This document shows, in pieces, positions 1-8,084 of a stretch of DNA of 64,000 nucleotides. The translations under genes were made by a program, and so were the position numbers. The stretch spans positions 1,054,001 to 1,118,000 of the forward strand of contig NZ_QFZL01000001.1 of the NCBI RefSeq assembly GCF_003171655.1. Direction: 5' to 3'. Origin of the DNA: Stakelama portus (lineage in GTDB: Bacteria; Pseudomonadota; Alphaproteobacteria; Sphingomonadales; Sphingomonadaceae). Each line of letters opens with the position of its first letter. Within the stretch, counting starts at the first letter, position 1. The notes under the pieces are model-generated. The model was not told the origin of the DNA. It searched no databases and saw nothing but the letters and a program-made list of their open reading frames with translations.

Positions 1-1
1 C

Positions 2-355
2 TTCGTGCCGCGCTCGGGGCTGGTGTGCACCGACGACGCGCTGGTGTGCACGATTTTGGGCAATCTGATCGGCAATGCGCTCAAGCACGGTCGAGGCGCA
101 CCGGTGCTGGTCGGCGCGCGGCGATGCGGCGACACGATGGTCTGCATCGTTCAGGACCGCGGGCCCGGCATCGAGGCGGGGTTGCAGCGCAGAATGTTCG
201 TACCCGGCGTCCGGGGCGCTACCCGGTCGCCGGGGATGGGGCTTGGTCTCGCACTCGTACGCCAGCTTGCCGACGAACTTGGCCACCCGCTTTCCTTCAT
301 ATCGCGGCCGGGCGCTGGCACGCGCTTCGCCCTGGCGCTCCCATGTGCCAAATGA
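2..355 (+). CDS. Sensor histidine kinase, C-terminal ATPase domain (partial)
   Basis: Only the last ~118 residues are in the window; the frame is open to the left edge, so the gene starts upstream. What is visible is a HATPase_c domain: an N box (NLIGNALKHG), a G1 box (DRGPGI) and a G2-type glycine loop (GMGLGLALV), ending in the usual FALALP strand. It would bind ATP and phosphorylate a histidine in the missing part. A receiver-only response regulator starts 26 bases after its stop, so the two probably form a pair. The sensed signal cannot be judged from this fragment. Confidence 0.85.
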   Translation, partial: FVPRSGLVCTDDALVCTILGNLIGNALKHGRGAPVLVGARRCGDTMVCIVQDRGPGIEAGLQRRMFVPGVRGATRSPGMGLGLALVRQLADELGHPLSFISRPGAGTRFALALPCAK

Positions 356-380
356 TCCGACGCCCGGTTGCGGATCCGCA

Positions 381-725
381 GTGATTGCCATCATCGATGA
401 CGACACGCTCGCACGTGCTGCAACGGAGATGCTCGTTCGTTCGCTCGGTTATGTCACGCGGAGCTTCGCCAGTGCCGAAGCCTTTCTGATCGAGGACTGC
501 GGCGCGGTCTGCATCATATCCGATGTGCAGATGCCGCGCATGTCCGGTATCGACCTGCAGCGCGCGCTCAAAACGCGAGGCAGCAAAGTCCCCGTCATCC
601 TTGTCACCGGCTTCCTGGATGACGCGGTTCGCGCCGTGGCCATGCAGCTGGGTTCAACGGCACTCTTGCCGAAATCGGATACGGCCAACCACCTGGCCAG
701 CGCGATCCGCGCCGCGCTTGCATAA
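381..725 (+). CDS. Single-domain response regulator (FixJ-type receiver)
   Basis: A 114-residue receiver with a GTG start, which places the usual IAIIDDD acidic pocket at the N terminus; the open frame extends further upstream but without receiver sequence. The phospho-acceptor Asp lies in IISDVQMPRMSG and the conserved Lys in ALLPKS. The usual Lys-Pro is Lys-Ser here. The protein stops directly after the receiver with no DNA-binding or enzymatic output domain. It probably acts through protein contact or as a phosphate sink for the kinase just upstream. It converges on the TMEM175-type gene with only 8 bases between stops. Confidence 0.8.
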   Translation: MIAIIDDDTLARAATEMLVRSLGYVTRSFASAEAFLIEDCGAVCIISDVQMPRMSGIDLQRALKTRGSKVPVILVTGFLDDAVRAVAMQLGSTALLPKSDTANHLASAIRAALA

Positions 726-733
726 CGCGACCT

Positions 734-1309
734 TCAATCGTCGAGCGCATGCTCCAGCCGACTGTCCGGGATCAGCCAGAGGGCAGTGATCGCCACATAA
801 CAGCCGATCGCCAGAAGCGGACTGACGAGCGTTGCGGCGGTCGCCACGCCATAGGCGAACATGCTCCACCACGATTTGCGATCGCGGCCGAGCGCGCGGG
901 CCACGGCTGACCCGATGCCATTTCTGGCGACGATCGCACGGCCGGTGAGCAGCCATCCCAGCGACGCCATCGAGAGCACGAAGCCATAGGCGGCGGTGGG
1001 CGCGGCAGCAAAGTCCGCTTCATCCAGCCAGCGGATGACGAAGGGCAGCAGCGACAGCCAGAACAGCAGGAACAGGTTGCACCACAGGACGCGGCCGTCG
1101 ACACGATCGGTCGCCTGGAACAGGTGGTGGTGGTTGCTCCAGTAGATCCCGACGTTGATGAAGCTCAGTATATAGGCGAGGAGCACGGGAAACGCCTCCC
1201 GCGCGGCGGCTGGCGTAGCGCCCGCCGGCACCTGCAGCTCGAGCACCATGATCGTGATCACGATGGCGAGCACGCCGTCGGTAAAGGCTTCCAGTCGGTT
1301 CGTTGACAT
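734..1309 (-). CDS. TMEM175-family (DUF1211) membrane protein, putative K+ channel
   Basis: A 191-residue polytopic membrane protein. The first segment carries the family's F(S/T)xxxD signature as FTDGVLAIVITIMVLEL, which in characterised bacterial TMEM175 proteins lines a potassium-selective pore. Further hydrophobic helices follow (YILSFINVGIYWS with NHHHLF, LFLLFWLSLLPF, and two near the C terminus). The start at 1309 (MSTNRLEAF) was chosen because upstream residues in the same frame are Arg/His-rich and unlike the family. It is divergent from the isochorismatase operon, with a 157-bp shared intergenic region. Channel function is inferred from family only. Confidence 0.8.
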   Translation of the reverse strand: MSTNRLEAFTDGVLAIVITIMVLELQVPAGATPAAAREAFPVLLAYILSFINVGIYWSNHHHLFQATDRVDGRVLWCNLFLLFWLSLLPFVIRWLDEADFAAAPTAAYGFVLSMASLGWLLTGRAIVARNGIGSAVARALGRDRKSWWSMFAYGVATAATLVSPLLAIGCYVAITALWLIPDSRLEHALDD

Positions 1310-1344
1310 GCGCCAGCTGTGCCGTGCTCCCGCGCGAGCGGCAG

Positions 1345-1357
1345 CCATACGATGGTA
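1345..1357 (-). promoter_or_regulatory. CCATCGTATGG dyad, site A
   Basis: CCATACGATGG on the plus strand, which is a perfect CCAT-N3-ATGG dyad when read on the minus strand as CCATCGTATGG. It lies 110 bases upstream of the isochorismatase-family start in the divergent gap. Three close variants lie at 14685-14816 upstream of the paralogous hydrolase gene. A transcription factor site is inferred, not shown. Confidence 0.45.
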
Positions 1358-1466
1358 GGGGGTCGGCATGCGCCGATGCGCCACATTGCGACCGGATTCG
1401 ACAAGAATGCGCATCCGCCCCGAGCCACGTTGCATGCGACCAAGCCGCGCAACGAGGAGCCGCGCA

Positions 1467-2126
1467 ATGCCGAATGCCACCGCCACGCCGGGCAAGACCC
1501 TGCTGTCCCCCGCCGACCACACACTGATCCTGATCGATTTCCAGCCGCAGATGGCATTCGCCACGCGTTCGATCGACATCGGCATGCTGCGCACCAATGC
1601 GTCGCTGATCGCGAACGCGGCGAAAGTGTTCGACGTGTCGACGATTCTCACGACCGTCGCCGCCAAGGCTTTCTCCGGACCGATGTTCGAAGAGATCACC
1701 GCCCCCTTCCCCGGCAAGACGCTGCTCGATCGCACGTCGATGAATACTTGGGAAGACGCCGCAGTGATCGAGGAGGTCAATCGTATCGGCAAGCCCCGGC
1801 TGGTGATGGCGGGCCTGTGGACCAGCGTGTGCATCGTCGGCCCCGTCGCCTCGGCGATCGATCAGGGGTTTGAAGTCTATTTCATCGCCGACGCATGTGG
1901 CGATGTGTCGCCCGAAGCGCATGAGCGCGCGGTGCAGCGGATGATCCAGCTCGGCGCGGTGCCGATGACGTCGCTGCAATATCTGCTCGAGCTGCAGCGC
2001 GACTGGGCACGCACCGAAACCTACGACGCGACCACCGGCACGGCGAAGAAGTTCGCGGGGGGATACGGGCTGGGCGTCACCTACGCCAAGGCGATGTTCG
2101 GCGCGCAGGAAGGCGGACACGGCTGA
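1467..2126 (+). CDS. Isochorismatase-family (YcaC-like) cysteine hydrolase
   Basis: A 219-residue cytoplasmic alpha/beta hydrolase of the isochorismatase/nicotinamidase superfamily. The catalytic set is recognisable: Asp24 in LILIDFQPQ, a Lys near residue 67 (TTVAAKAF) and Cys122 in WTSVCIVGP. Length and spacing fit the YcaC-like subgroup, whose substrates are poorly defined. The ATG at 1467 follows an AGGAG ribosome site and begins the family N terminus; the same frame upstream is Arg-rich and unlikely to be translated. It is the first gene of a seven-gene unit that continues with an alpha/beta hydrolase 41 bases downstream. The substrate is unknown. Confidence 0.85.
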   Translation: MPNATATPGKTLLSPADHTLILIDFQPQMAFATRSIDIGMLRTNASLIANAAKVFDVSTILTTVAAKAFSGPMFEEITAPFPGKTLLDRTSMNTWEDAAVIEEVNRIGKPRLVMAGLWTSVCIVGPVASAIDQGFEVYFIADACGDVSPEAHERAVQRMIQLGAVPMTSLQYLLELQRDWARTETYDATTGTAKKFAGGYGLGVTYAKAMFGAQEGGHG

Positions 2127-2167
2127 TCCCAAAGCGCGCAGACCTCCCCCATTCAAGGACCAAGACC

Positions 2168-2986
2168 ATGCCTTATGTGACTGCCAGGGACGGCACCCAG
2201 ATATTCTACCGCGAATATGGCGAAGGCCGCCCCATCGTCTTTTCGCACGGATGGCCGCTGAATGGCGACGCCTGGGACGGGCAGATGCTGTTCCTCGCCA
2301 ATAACGGCTTCCGCGTCGTTGCGCATGATCGCCGCGGCCATGGCCGGTCCGATCAGCCCGCCAGGGGCAACGACATGGACCATTATGCCGACGATCTGGG
2401 CGCTGTGCTCGACGCGCTCGATCTCAACGACGCAGTATTGGTCGGCCATTCGACCGGCGGCGGCGAGATCGCGCATTATGTCGGCCGCCACGGCACCGCG
2501 CGTGTCGGCAAGATGGTGTTCGTCAGTTCGGTCGTCCCGCTGATGAAGCAGGGGCCGACCAACCCCAACGGCCTGCCGCAGGAGGTGTTCGACGGCATCC
2601 GCAAGTCCGTGCTCGACAATCGCTCGGGCTTTTATCTGAGCTTTCCGGAGGTCTTCTTCGGCTTCGACAAGGGCGTGCCGAAGGACGAAGGCTTCCGCTA
2701 CGCCTTCTGGCAACAGGGCATGGCCGGCGGCGCACACGGCCAGTATGAGTGCGTCGAGCAATTTTCGGGCGTCGATTTTACCGAGGATCTGAAGAAGATC
2801 GACGTGCCGGTGCTGATCGTCCACGGCGACGCCGACGACATCGTCCCGATCGACATCACCGCGCGCAAGGCGGTCGAGATCATCTCCGACGCGACGCTCC
2901 ACGTCTATCAGGGTGCGCCGCATGCGGTGCCCACCATCTGCCAGGATCGGCTGAACGCCGACCTGCTCGCCTTCGCGCGCAGCTGA
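2168..2986 (+). CDS. Alpha/beta hydrolase, non-haem chloroperoxidase/arylesterase type
   Basis: A 272-residue cytoplasmic hydrolase. It has the oxyanion HGWP motif near residue 27, DRRGHGRS near 54-61, and the nucleophile Ser95 in GHSTGGG. The acid lies in VHGDADDIVP and the catalytic His in GAPHAVP. These are the hallmarks of the cofactor-free perhydrolase/chloroperoxidase (RsbQ/CpoT-like) group, which hydrolyses esters and lactones and can perhydrolyse carboxylic acids. A close paralogue, with a Tat signal, lies at 13593-14573. It is the second gene of the 1467-7673 unit. The natural substrate is not evident. Confidence 0.88.
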   Translation: MPYVTARDGTQIFYREYGEGRPIVFSHGWPLNGDAWDGQMLFLANNGFRVVAHDRRGHGRSDQPARGNDMDHYADDLGAVLDALDLNDAVLVGHSTGGGEIAHYVGRHGTARVGKMVFVSSVVPLMKQGPTNPNGLPQEVFDGIRKSVLDNRSGFYLSFPEVFFGFDKGVPKDEGFRYAFWQQGMAGGAHGQYECVEQFSGVDFTEDLKKIDVPVLIVHGDADDIVPIDITARKAVEIISDATLHVYQGAPHAVPTICQDRLNADLLAFARS

Positions 2987-3009
2987 ATGCAGCACCGGGG
3001 AGGCTGTCG

Positions 3010-3267
3010 ATGAAGCCCTATCTCATCTCGCTCGGCGCGGGGTTGCTGATCGGCGTGATCTACAGCCTTCTCGGTGTCCGCTCCCCCGCGCCGCCGATGA
3101 TCGCGCTGCTGGGCCTGCTCGGCATCCTGATCGGCGAACAGGTCGTACCGGCGGCACGGCATCTGTTCGCCGGGCGCGAGGTCGGTACTTTCCTGCGCAA
3201 CGAAGGCGCCGAACACGTCCTCGGCAAGCTTCCCGATAACAAGCGCGGTGACGGAGGCGCGGCGTGA
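3010..3267 (+). CDS. XapX-domain (DUF1427) small membrane protein
   Basis: An 85-residue protein with two hydrophobic helices (LISLGAGLLIGVIYSLLGV and MIALLGLLGILIGEQ) separated by RSPAPP, the typical XapX/DUF1427 pattern. A polar C-terminal tail follows. Family function is unknown, but members are often found beside hydrolases and amidohydrolases, as here. The ATG at 3010 lies 23 bases after the preceding stop behind GGGGAGGC. Its TGA overlaps the GTG of the next gene, which suggests translational coupling. Confidence 0.8.
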   Translation: MKPYLISLGAGLLIGVIYSLLGVRSPAPPMIALLGLLGILIGEQVVPAARHLFAGREVGTFLRNEGAEHVLGKLPDNKRGDGGAA

Positions 3268-5207
3268 CCCGCCTCACCCGCCGTCAGACCGTTGCCGGCG
3301 CCGCGCTGCTGCCGCTCGCCGCTCCCCTGCTCGCTCATGCCCGGAGACCCGAAATGGCACCCACCGACCTGCTGCTCGTCAACGCCAGGATCGCCACACT
3401 CGACCGCGAAAACCCGCAGGCAGAGGCGGTGCTGATGCGCGACGGCAAATTCCTGTTCGTCGGATCGGAGCAGGATGCACGCGCTGCCGCCGCGCCCGAC
3501 GCACAGCTGATCGACGCCGGCGGACGCCGCGTGATCCCGGGGCTGATCGACAGCCACATGCACATCATCCGCGGCGGACTGAACTATAATCTCGAGCTGC
3601 GCTGGGACGGCGTGCCGAGCCTCGCCGACGCGATGGAGATGCTACGCGCACAGGTCGCGCGCACGCCCAGCCCGCAATGGGTGCGCGTCGTCGGCGGCTT
3701 TACCGAACACCAGTTCGCCGAGAAGCGCCTGCCGACGATCGACGAGCTCAACGCCGTCGCACCGGACACGCCAGTGTTCATCCTCCACCTCTACGATCGC
3801 GCGTTGCTGAACGCCGCGGCGCTGCGCCAAGTGGGCTATACGAAGGATACGCCCAATCCGCCGGGCGGCGAGATCGTGCGCGACGCGGCGGGCAATCCCA
3901 CCGGGCTGCTGCTCGCCCAGCCCAATGCCACGATACTCTACGCCACGCTTGCCAAGGGGCCCAAGCTGCCGCCCGATTATCAGGCAAATTCGACCCGGCA
4001 TTTCATGCGCGAGATGAATTCGCTCGGCGTCACCGGGGTGATCGACGCGGGCGGTGGATTCCAGAATTACCCCGATGATTATGCGATTATCGAGCAGCTG
4101 CACGAGGACGGCCATCTGACCGTCCGGATCAGCTACAATCTCTTCACGCAGAAACCGAAGGAAGAGCTGGCGGACTTTTCCGGCTGGGTGAAACAGGTGT
4201 CGCCGGGCCAGGGCGACGATCGCTATCGCCACAATGGCGCGGGCGAGATGCTCGTCTATTCCGCCGCCGATTTTGAGGATTTCCGCCAGCCCCGGCCCGA
4301 CATGGCGCCCAGCATGGAAGGCGACCTCGAACCCGTCATCCGCCTGCTCGCCGAGAATCGCTGGCCGTGGCGGCTCCACGCCACCTACGATCAGACGATC
4401 GGTCGCGCGCTCGACGTGTACGAGAAGGTGAACCGCGACATCCCGCTGGCCGGGATCAACTGGTTCTTCGACCATTGCGAGACGATCAGCGACCGCAACA
4501 TCGATCGCATCGCCGCGCTGGGCGGCGGCATCGCAGTGCAGCACCGCATGGCGTATCAGGGCGAATATTTCGTCGAACGCTATGGCAGCCGGGCGGCCGA
4601 GCGTACCCCGCCGATCGCGCGGATGCAGGCGGCAGGTATTCCGGTCGGCGCGGGCACCGACGCGACGCGGGTCGCCAGCTACAATCCGTGGGTGTCGCTG
4701 AGCTGGCTCGTGACCGGCAAGACCGTTGGCGGGCTCGGCCTCTATCCTGTGGCCAATCGCATGAGCCGCGACAAGGCGCTGGCGATGTGGACGCACGAGA
4801 ACACATGGTTTTCAAACGAAGTCGGCAAGAAGGGACAGATCAAGGCGGGCCAGCTCGCCGATCTCGTGGTTCTCTCGGGCGATTATTTCAGCGTGCCCGA
4901 GGATGAGATCGTCCATCTGCGCTCGATGCTCACCGTGCTGGGCGGCGAAGTCGTCCATGGCGAGCGCGATTTCGCCGGGCTTGCCCCGCCGCTGCCACCG
5001 GTCATGCCGGACTGGTCGCCGGTCGCGACGTTCGGCGGTTATCACCGCAGCACCGAGGCGCAGGCCAAGCTGACTGCCGCTTGCGGCTGCGCGCATGCCT
5101 GCAACGTCCATGGCCATGATCATGCGGCGGCGCTTGGCGCCAACGTGCCCGCCGCCGACGTCCAGACCTTCTGGGGCGCGCTGGGCTGCGGCTGCTGGGC
5201 GGTCTGA
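3264..5207 (+). CDS. Exported YtcJ-type amidohydrolase with Cys/His-rich tail
   Basis: A 647-residue amidohydrolase family 3 protein. It starts with GTG overlapping the xapX stop. Residues 1-26 resemble a Tat/Sec signal (TRRQTVAGAALLPLAAP, then AHA). The metal-dependent hydrolase core follows: VIPGLIDSHMHIIRGG near residue 90-105, further His residues (FDHCETIS, VQHRMAYQ), GTDATR, and the closing LADLVVLSGDYF strand. The last ~45 residues are unusual: CGCAHACNVHGHDH and a final CGCW, a probable metal site or disulphide region. Relatives hydrolyse amides, formamides or carbamates; the substrate here is unknown. DoxX follows with a one-base overlap. Confidence 0.85.
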   Translation: MTRLTRRQTVAGAALLPLAAPLLAHARRPEMAPTDLLLVNARIATLDRENPQAEAVLMRDGKFLFVGSEQDARAAAAPDAQLIDAGGRRVIPGLIDSHMHIIRGGLNYNLELRWDGVPSLADAMEMLRAQVARTPSPQWVRVVGGFTEHQFAEKRLPTIDELNAVAPDTPVFILHLYDRALLNAAALRQVGYTKDTPNPPGGEIVRDAAGNPTGLLLAQPNATILYATLAKGPKLPPDYQANSTRHFMREMNSLGVTGVIDAGGGFQNYPDDYAIIEQLHEDGHLTVRISYNLFTQKPKEELADFSGWVKQVSPGQGDDRYRHNGAGEMLVYSAADFEDFRQPRPDMAPSMEGDLEPVIRLLAENRWPWRLHATYDQTIGRALDVYEKVNRDIPLAGINWFFDHCETISDRNIDRIAALGGGIAVQHRMAYQGEYFVERYGSRAAERTPPIARMQAAGIPVGAGTDATRVASYNPWVSLSWLVTGKTVGGLGLYPVANRMSRDKALAMWTHENTWFSNEVGKKGQIKAGQLADLVVLSGDYFSVPEDEIVHLRSMLTVLGGEVVHGERDFAGLAPPLPPVMPDWSPVATFGGYHRSTEAQAKLTAACGCAHACNVHGHDHAAALGANVPAADVQTFWGALGCGCWAV

Positions 5208-5647
5208 TGGCTCCGCCCGCCCCTGCCGCCGAACCGCGCTTCGTCCATCGCATCCTCGACTGGCGCTGGACCTGGTTTCTCGCCCGGTTCGCGCTGGTCG
5301 GCGCCTATCTTCTCGGCGGTCTGGTCAAGCTCACCGACTGGCCGTCGGCAGTGGCCGAGCAGGCGCATTTCGGGATGCACCCGCCCGCAATATGGGCCGC
5401 GATCACCATCGCAGTCGAACTGATCGGGCCGGTTCTGATCCTCGCCGGACGGTTCGTGTGGTTCGGCGCTGGGATGCTCGGCGTCTTCACCGGCTTCGCC
5501 GCGCTGGTCGCGAATGATTTCTGGAACCTGCCCGCCGGGCAGGACCGCTTCATGGCGACGAATGCGTTTTTCGAGCATATCGGGCTGATCGGCGGCTTCG
5601 TGCTCGCCGCGCTGGTGGCGGAACATGCGCGCCGCATTCGCGCTTAG
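5207..5647 (+). CDS. DoxX-family membrane protein
   Basis: A 146-residue protein with four predicted hydrophobic helices, including FALVGAYLLGGLVKLTDW, AITIAVELIGPVLILAG and MLGVFTGFAALVAN. The GLVKLTDWP segment after helix 1 matches the DoxX signature. DoxX-type proteins sit in the inner membrane and are linked to thiosulphate:quinone oxidation or to redox and stress complexes. The ATG overlaps the preceding TGA by one base (TGATG), so expression is probably coupled. A second DoxX gene lies at 9759-10205. Confidence 0.8.
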   Translation: MAPPAPAAEPRFVHRILDWRWTWFLARFALVGAYLLGGLVKLTDWPSAVAEQAHFGMHPPAIWAAITIAVELIGPVLILAGRFVWFGAGMLGVFTGFAALVANDFWNLPAGQDRFMATNAFFEHIGLIGGFVLAALVAEHARRIRA

Positions 5648-6968
5648 TCTGGCGCTCTACGCCGCGCCCGCCGCCGCGCAGGATGCAGCCCCCGCGCAGC
5701 CCGAACCCACGACGCTGCGCTATGACGAGGACTGGTCGGTGCTCGCCGAACCGGCGGCGCACACCGGGCGTTGGATCGAGCGATTCAAATACCAGCCGAT
5801 CGGGCGCGACGCCTGGATCGGCACCGGCGTCGAGATCCGTGCGCGGGTCGAGCGCTATGACGGCAATCTGTGGGGCGACGCGCCCGACCAGACCGACCGT
5901 TACCTTCGCCTGCTCCCCTATCTCGACGCGCATGCCGGGCCGTTCCGCGCGTTCGTGCAGCCGATCGTGACGCACGCAGGTGGGATCAGGCCTGACGCAG
6001 GCGGGACCGATACGACCGGAGCAGACCTGCTTCAGGGGTTCGGCGAAGTTTCGCTGGATGGCGTGACCCTGCGCGCCGGGCGGCAGATGGTGATCCTCGG
6101 CAGCGAGCGCCTGGTCGGCACGCGCTATGGCGTCAACGTGCCTCGCGCATTCGACGGGGTGCGGGTCGATCTGGCGCGTGGCGACGCGACGTTTTCGCTG
6201 CTCGCCTTACGACCGGTCGCGCCGGGAACGCGCGACTTCGACGATCACAGCTCGCACGCCGAATTGCTATGGGGCGCCTATGCCGCACTGCCGCAGATTG
6301 ACTTCTACTATCTCGGCAAGCGCAATCGTTCGCCCCGGTCGCCGGACGCACGCGGCGCAGAAGTACGCCACAGCTTCGGTATGCGGGTCCATGGCAGCCA
6401 TGCCGACTGGCACTGGAACGTCGAGGGGGTTGCGCAGGTCGGCACCGCCGGCGGCGCAAAGGTTCGCGCCTGGACCGTCGCGACCGAAATGGGGCGCGGC
6501 TTCACGTTGGGCAACATGCCCGCCGATGCACAGCTTCGGTTCGACGTCGCAAGCGGCGATACAAAGCCGGGCGACCGCCGCATCGGCACTTTCGACGCGC
6601 TCTATCCAAAGGCAAAGTATTTCGGCGAGCTGACTCCGCTCGGCCCCTACAATCTGATCAATCTCAATCCAAAGCTCAGCATTGTGCCGGCGGACGGCGT
6701 AAGCGCCAGCATCGCCGCGAACCTGTACTGGCGACAATCGCGCAATGACGGCGTGTACGGCATCCCCGGAAACCTGTTGCGTGCGCCCGGCGACAGCCGC
6801 GCCCGCCACATCGGATCGCAGGCAGAGGCAGTGATCGAATGGCAGGCCACGCCCGTCCTCGACCTGCTGCTGTCGGCGTCGCTGTTCCGTCCCGGCGCTT
6901 TCCTTCGTGACACCGGCGGCGGGCGCACCATGACGCTGCTCGCGCTGGAAACCAGCTTCCGCTTCTGA
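5625..6968 (+). CDS. Alginate-export (AlgE-like) outer-membrane porin
   Basis: A 447-residue protein with a short signal peptide (MRAAFALSLALYAAPAAAQ). The mature part matches the alginate_exp beta-barrel family: repeated amphipathic strands with alternating aromatic residues, GRQMVILGSERLVGTRYGVN, and a C-terminal strand ending in Phe (LLALETSFRF), the usual outer-membrane assembly signal. It overlaps the doxX gene by 23 bases. Despite the family name, many members sit in catabolic clusters and probably take up small substrates, and no alginate genes are present here. The specificity is unknown. Confidence 0.82.
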   Translation: MRAAFALSLALYAAPAAAQDAAPAQPEPTTLRYDEDWSVLAEPAAHTGRWIERFKYQPIGRDAWIGTGVEIRARVERYDGNLWGDAPDQTDRYLRLLPYLDAHAGPFRAFVQPIVTHAGGIRPDAGGTDTTGADLLQGFGEVSLDGVTLRAGRQMVILGSERLVGTRYGVNVPRAFDGVRVDLARGDATFSLLALRPVAPGTRDFDDHSSHAELLWGAYAALPQIDFYYLGKRNRSPRSPDARGAEVRHSFGMRVHGSHADWHWNVEGVAQVGTAGGAKVRAWTVATEMGRGFTLGNMPADAQLRFDVASGDTKPGDRRIGTFDALYPKAKYFGELTPLGPYNLINLNPKLSIVPADGVSASIAANLYWRQSRNDGVYGIPGNLLRAPGDSRARHIGSQAEAVIEWQATPVLDLLLSASLFRPGAFLRDTGGGRTMTLLALETSFRF

Positions 6969-6980
6969 AAGGAGCCCTTC

Positions 6981-7673
6981 GTGCCCGGTACCAAAACGCT
7001 GTCGCCGCTCGCATGGCTGATGCTCGTGCTCTCCTTCACCACCGGGCTGGTCGACGCAGTCAGCGTGCTCGGGCTCGGCAAGGTCTTCACGGCCAATATG
7101 ACCGGCAACATCGTGTTCCTGGGATTCGCCGTGGCCGGTGCTCCCGGCTTCGCCGTCGCGCCGTATCTCGCAGCGCTGGCGAGTTTCCTGCTGGGCGCGC
7201 TGCTGGCTGGACGATTGGGCGTGGCGCATCGCGAAAAGCCGCTTCGCCAGTGGCTGCTCCGATCTGCATTGATCGAAGTGGCGCTCTTGTGGATCGCGGC
7301 CGCACTCGCGCTCGACTATGACGTCGCCAGCCTGTCACCCGCGCCGCGCCTGTTCGCGATCATCGCGCTGACCGGAATTGCGATGGGATATCGCAACGGC
7401 ACGGTACGCCAGCTGAAGGTGCCGGATCTCACCACCACCGTGCTGACGCTGACGCTGACAGGACTGGCTGCCGACTCGCATTTCGCGCGCGGCACGAATC
7501 CCAATTGGGGGCGCCGCATGGCCGCCGTTGGCGTGCTTTTCCTCGGCGCGCTCGCGGGCGGGGTGCTGGTGCTGCAGTTCGGCCTGGCGCTGCCGCTGGC
7601 AATCACCGGCGCGGTGATCCTCGCAGCGACGATCGCGTGCAGCGCGCATCCGGATATGGAGAAAGCGCCCTGA
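6981..7673 (+). CDS. DUF1275 (YoaK-family) membrane protein
   Basis: A 230-residue inner-membrane protein of the DUF1275/YoaK family. The GTG start sits behind a GGAG ribosome site 12 bases after the porin stop. The family motif region is clear: STTGLVDAVSVLGLGKVF-like residues (here FTTGLVDAVSVLGLG), then FTANMTGNIVFLGFA in the first hairpin. Five or six helices follow, and GMGYRNG-type residues appear as GIAMGYRNGTVRQL. Function of the family is unknown; transport is possible. It is the last gene of the 1467-7673 unit and converges with the OsmC gene only 9 bases away. Confidence 0.82.
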   Translation: MPGTKTLSPLAWLMLVLSFTTGLVDAVSVLGLGKVFTANMTGNIVFLGFAVAGAPGFAVAPYLAALASFLLGALLAGRLGVAHREKPLRQWLLRSALIEVALLWIAAALALDYDVASLSPAPRLFAIIALTGIAMGYRNGTVRQLKVPDLTTTVLTLTLTGLAADSHFARGTNPNWGRRMAAVGVLFLGALAGGVLVLQFGLALPLAITGAVILAATIACSAHPDMEKAP

Positions 7674-7682
7674 GGGGTGCGC

Positions 7683-8072
7683 CTACTCCTGCGGAGCAAG
7701 CCGGGTGTCGATCGGCAGGCCGCGCTTCAGCGTCAATGTGACCGGAGTGCGCTCGGCGATGTCCGCCAGCCGCGCCTGCTGCTCGGCATCAAGGCCGCCA
7801 ATCGCCAGCGTGCGCCTGATGCGGAGCGTCTCGCCCATTCCGAGCAGCGACAGTTCAACCTCGAGCCCTTCGAGCGGCCAGTCCTTTCGCGCGGCATAGA
7901 TGCGGAGCGTCATGGACGTACAGGCGGCAAGGCTCGCGAGCAGCAGATCATAGGGGGCCGGCCCGGCATCGCCGCCGCCGCGCGAAGCAGGCTCGTCGGC
8001 GACAAGAGCGTGGCCACCCACCGCGATTTCGGTACGAAACTCGGGCTGCGCCATGCGCGCGGTGCATCGCAT
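7683..8072 (-). CDS. OsmC-family peroxiredoxin-like protein
   Basis: A 129-residue cytoplasmic protein of the OsmC/Ohr family. The N-terminal strand pair contains the GGHALVADEP segment typical of the group, and PYDLLLASLAACTSMTLRIYA holds the first conserved cysteine at the start of the central helix. The usual second redox cysteine further on is not obvious, so peroxide reduction may be weak or absent. It lies 12 bases after the pirin stop, in the same minus-strand run as pirin and Dps, which suits a redox-stress role. Confidence 0.82.
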   Translation of the reverse strand: MRCTARMAQPEFRTEIAVGGHALVADEPASRGGGDAGPAPYDLLLASLAACTSMTLRIYAARKDWPLEGLEVELSLLGMGETLRIRRTLAIGGLDAEQQARLADIAERTPVTLTLKRGLPIDTRLAPQE

Positions 8073-8084
8073 CGCTCGTGTCTC

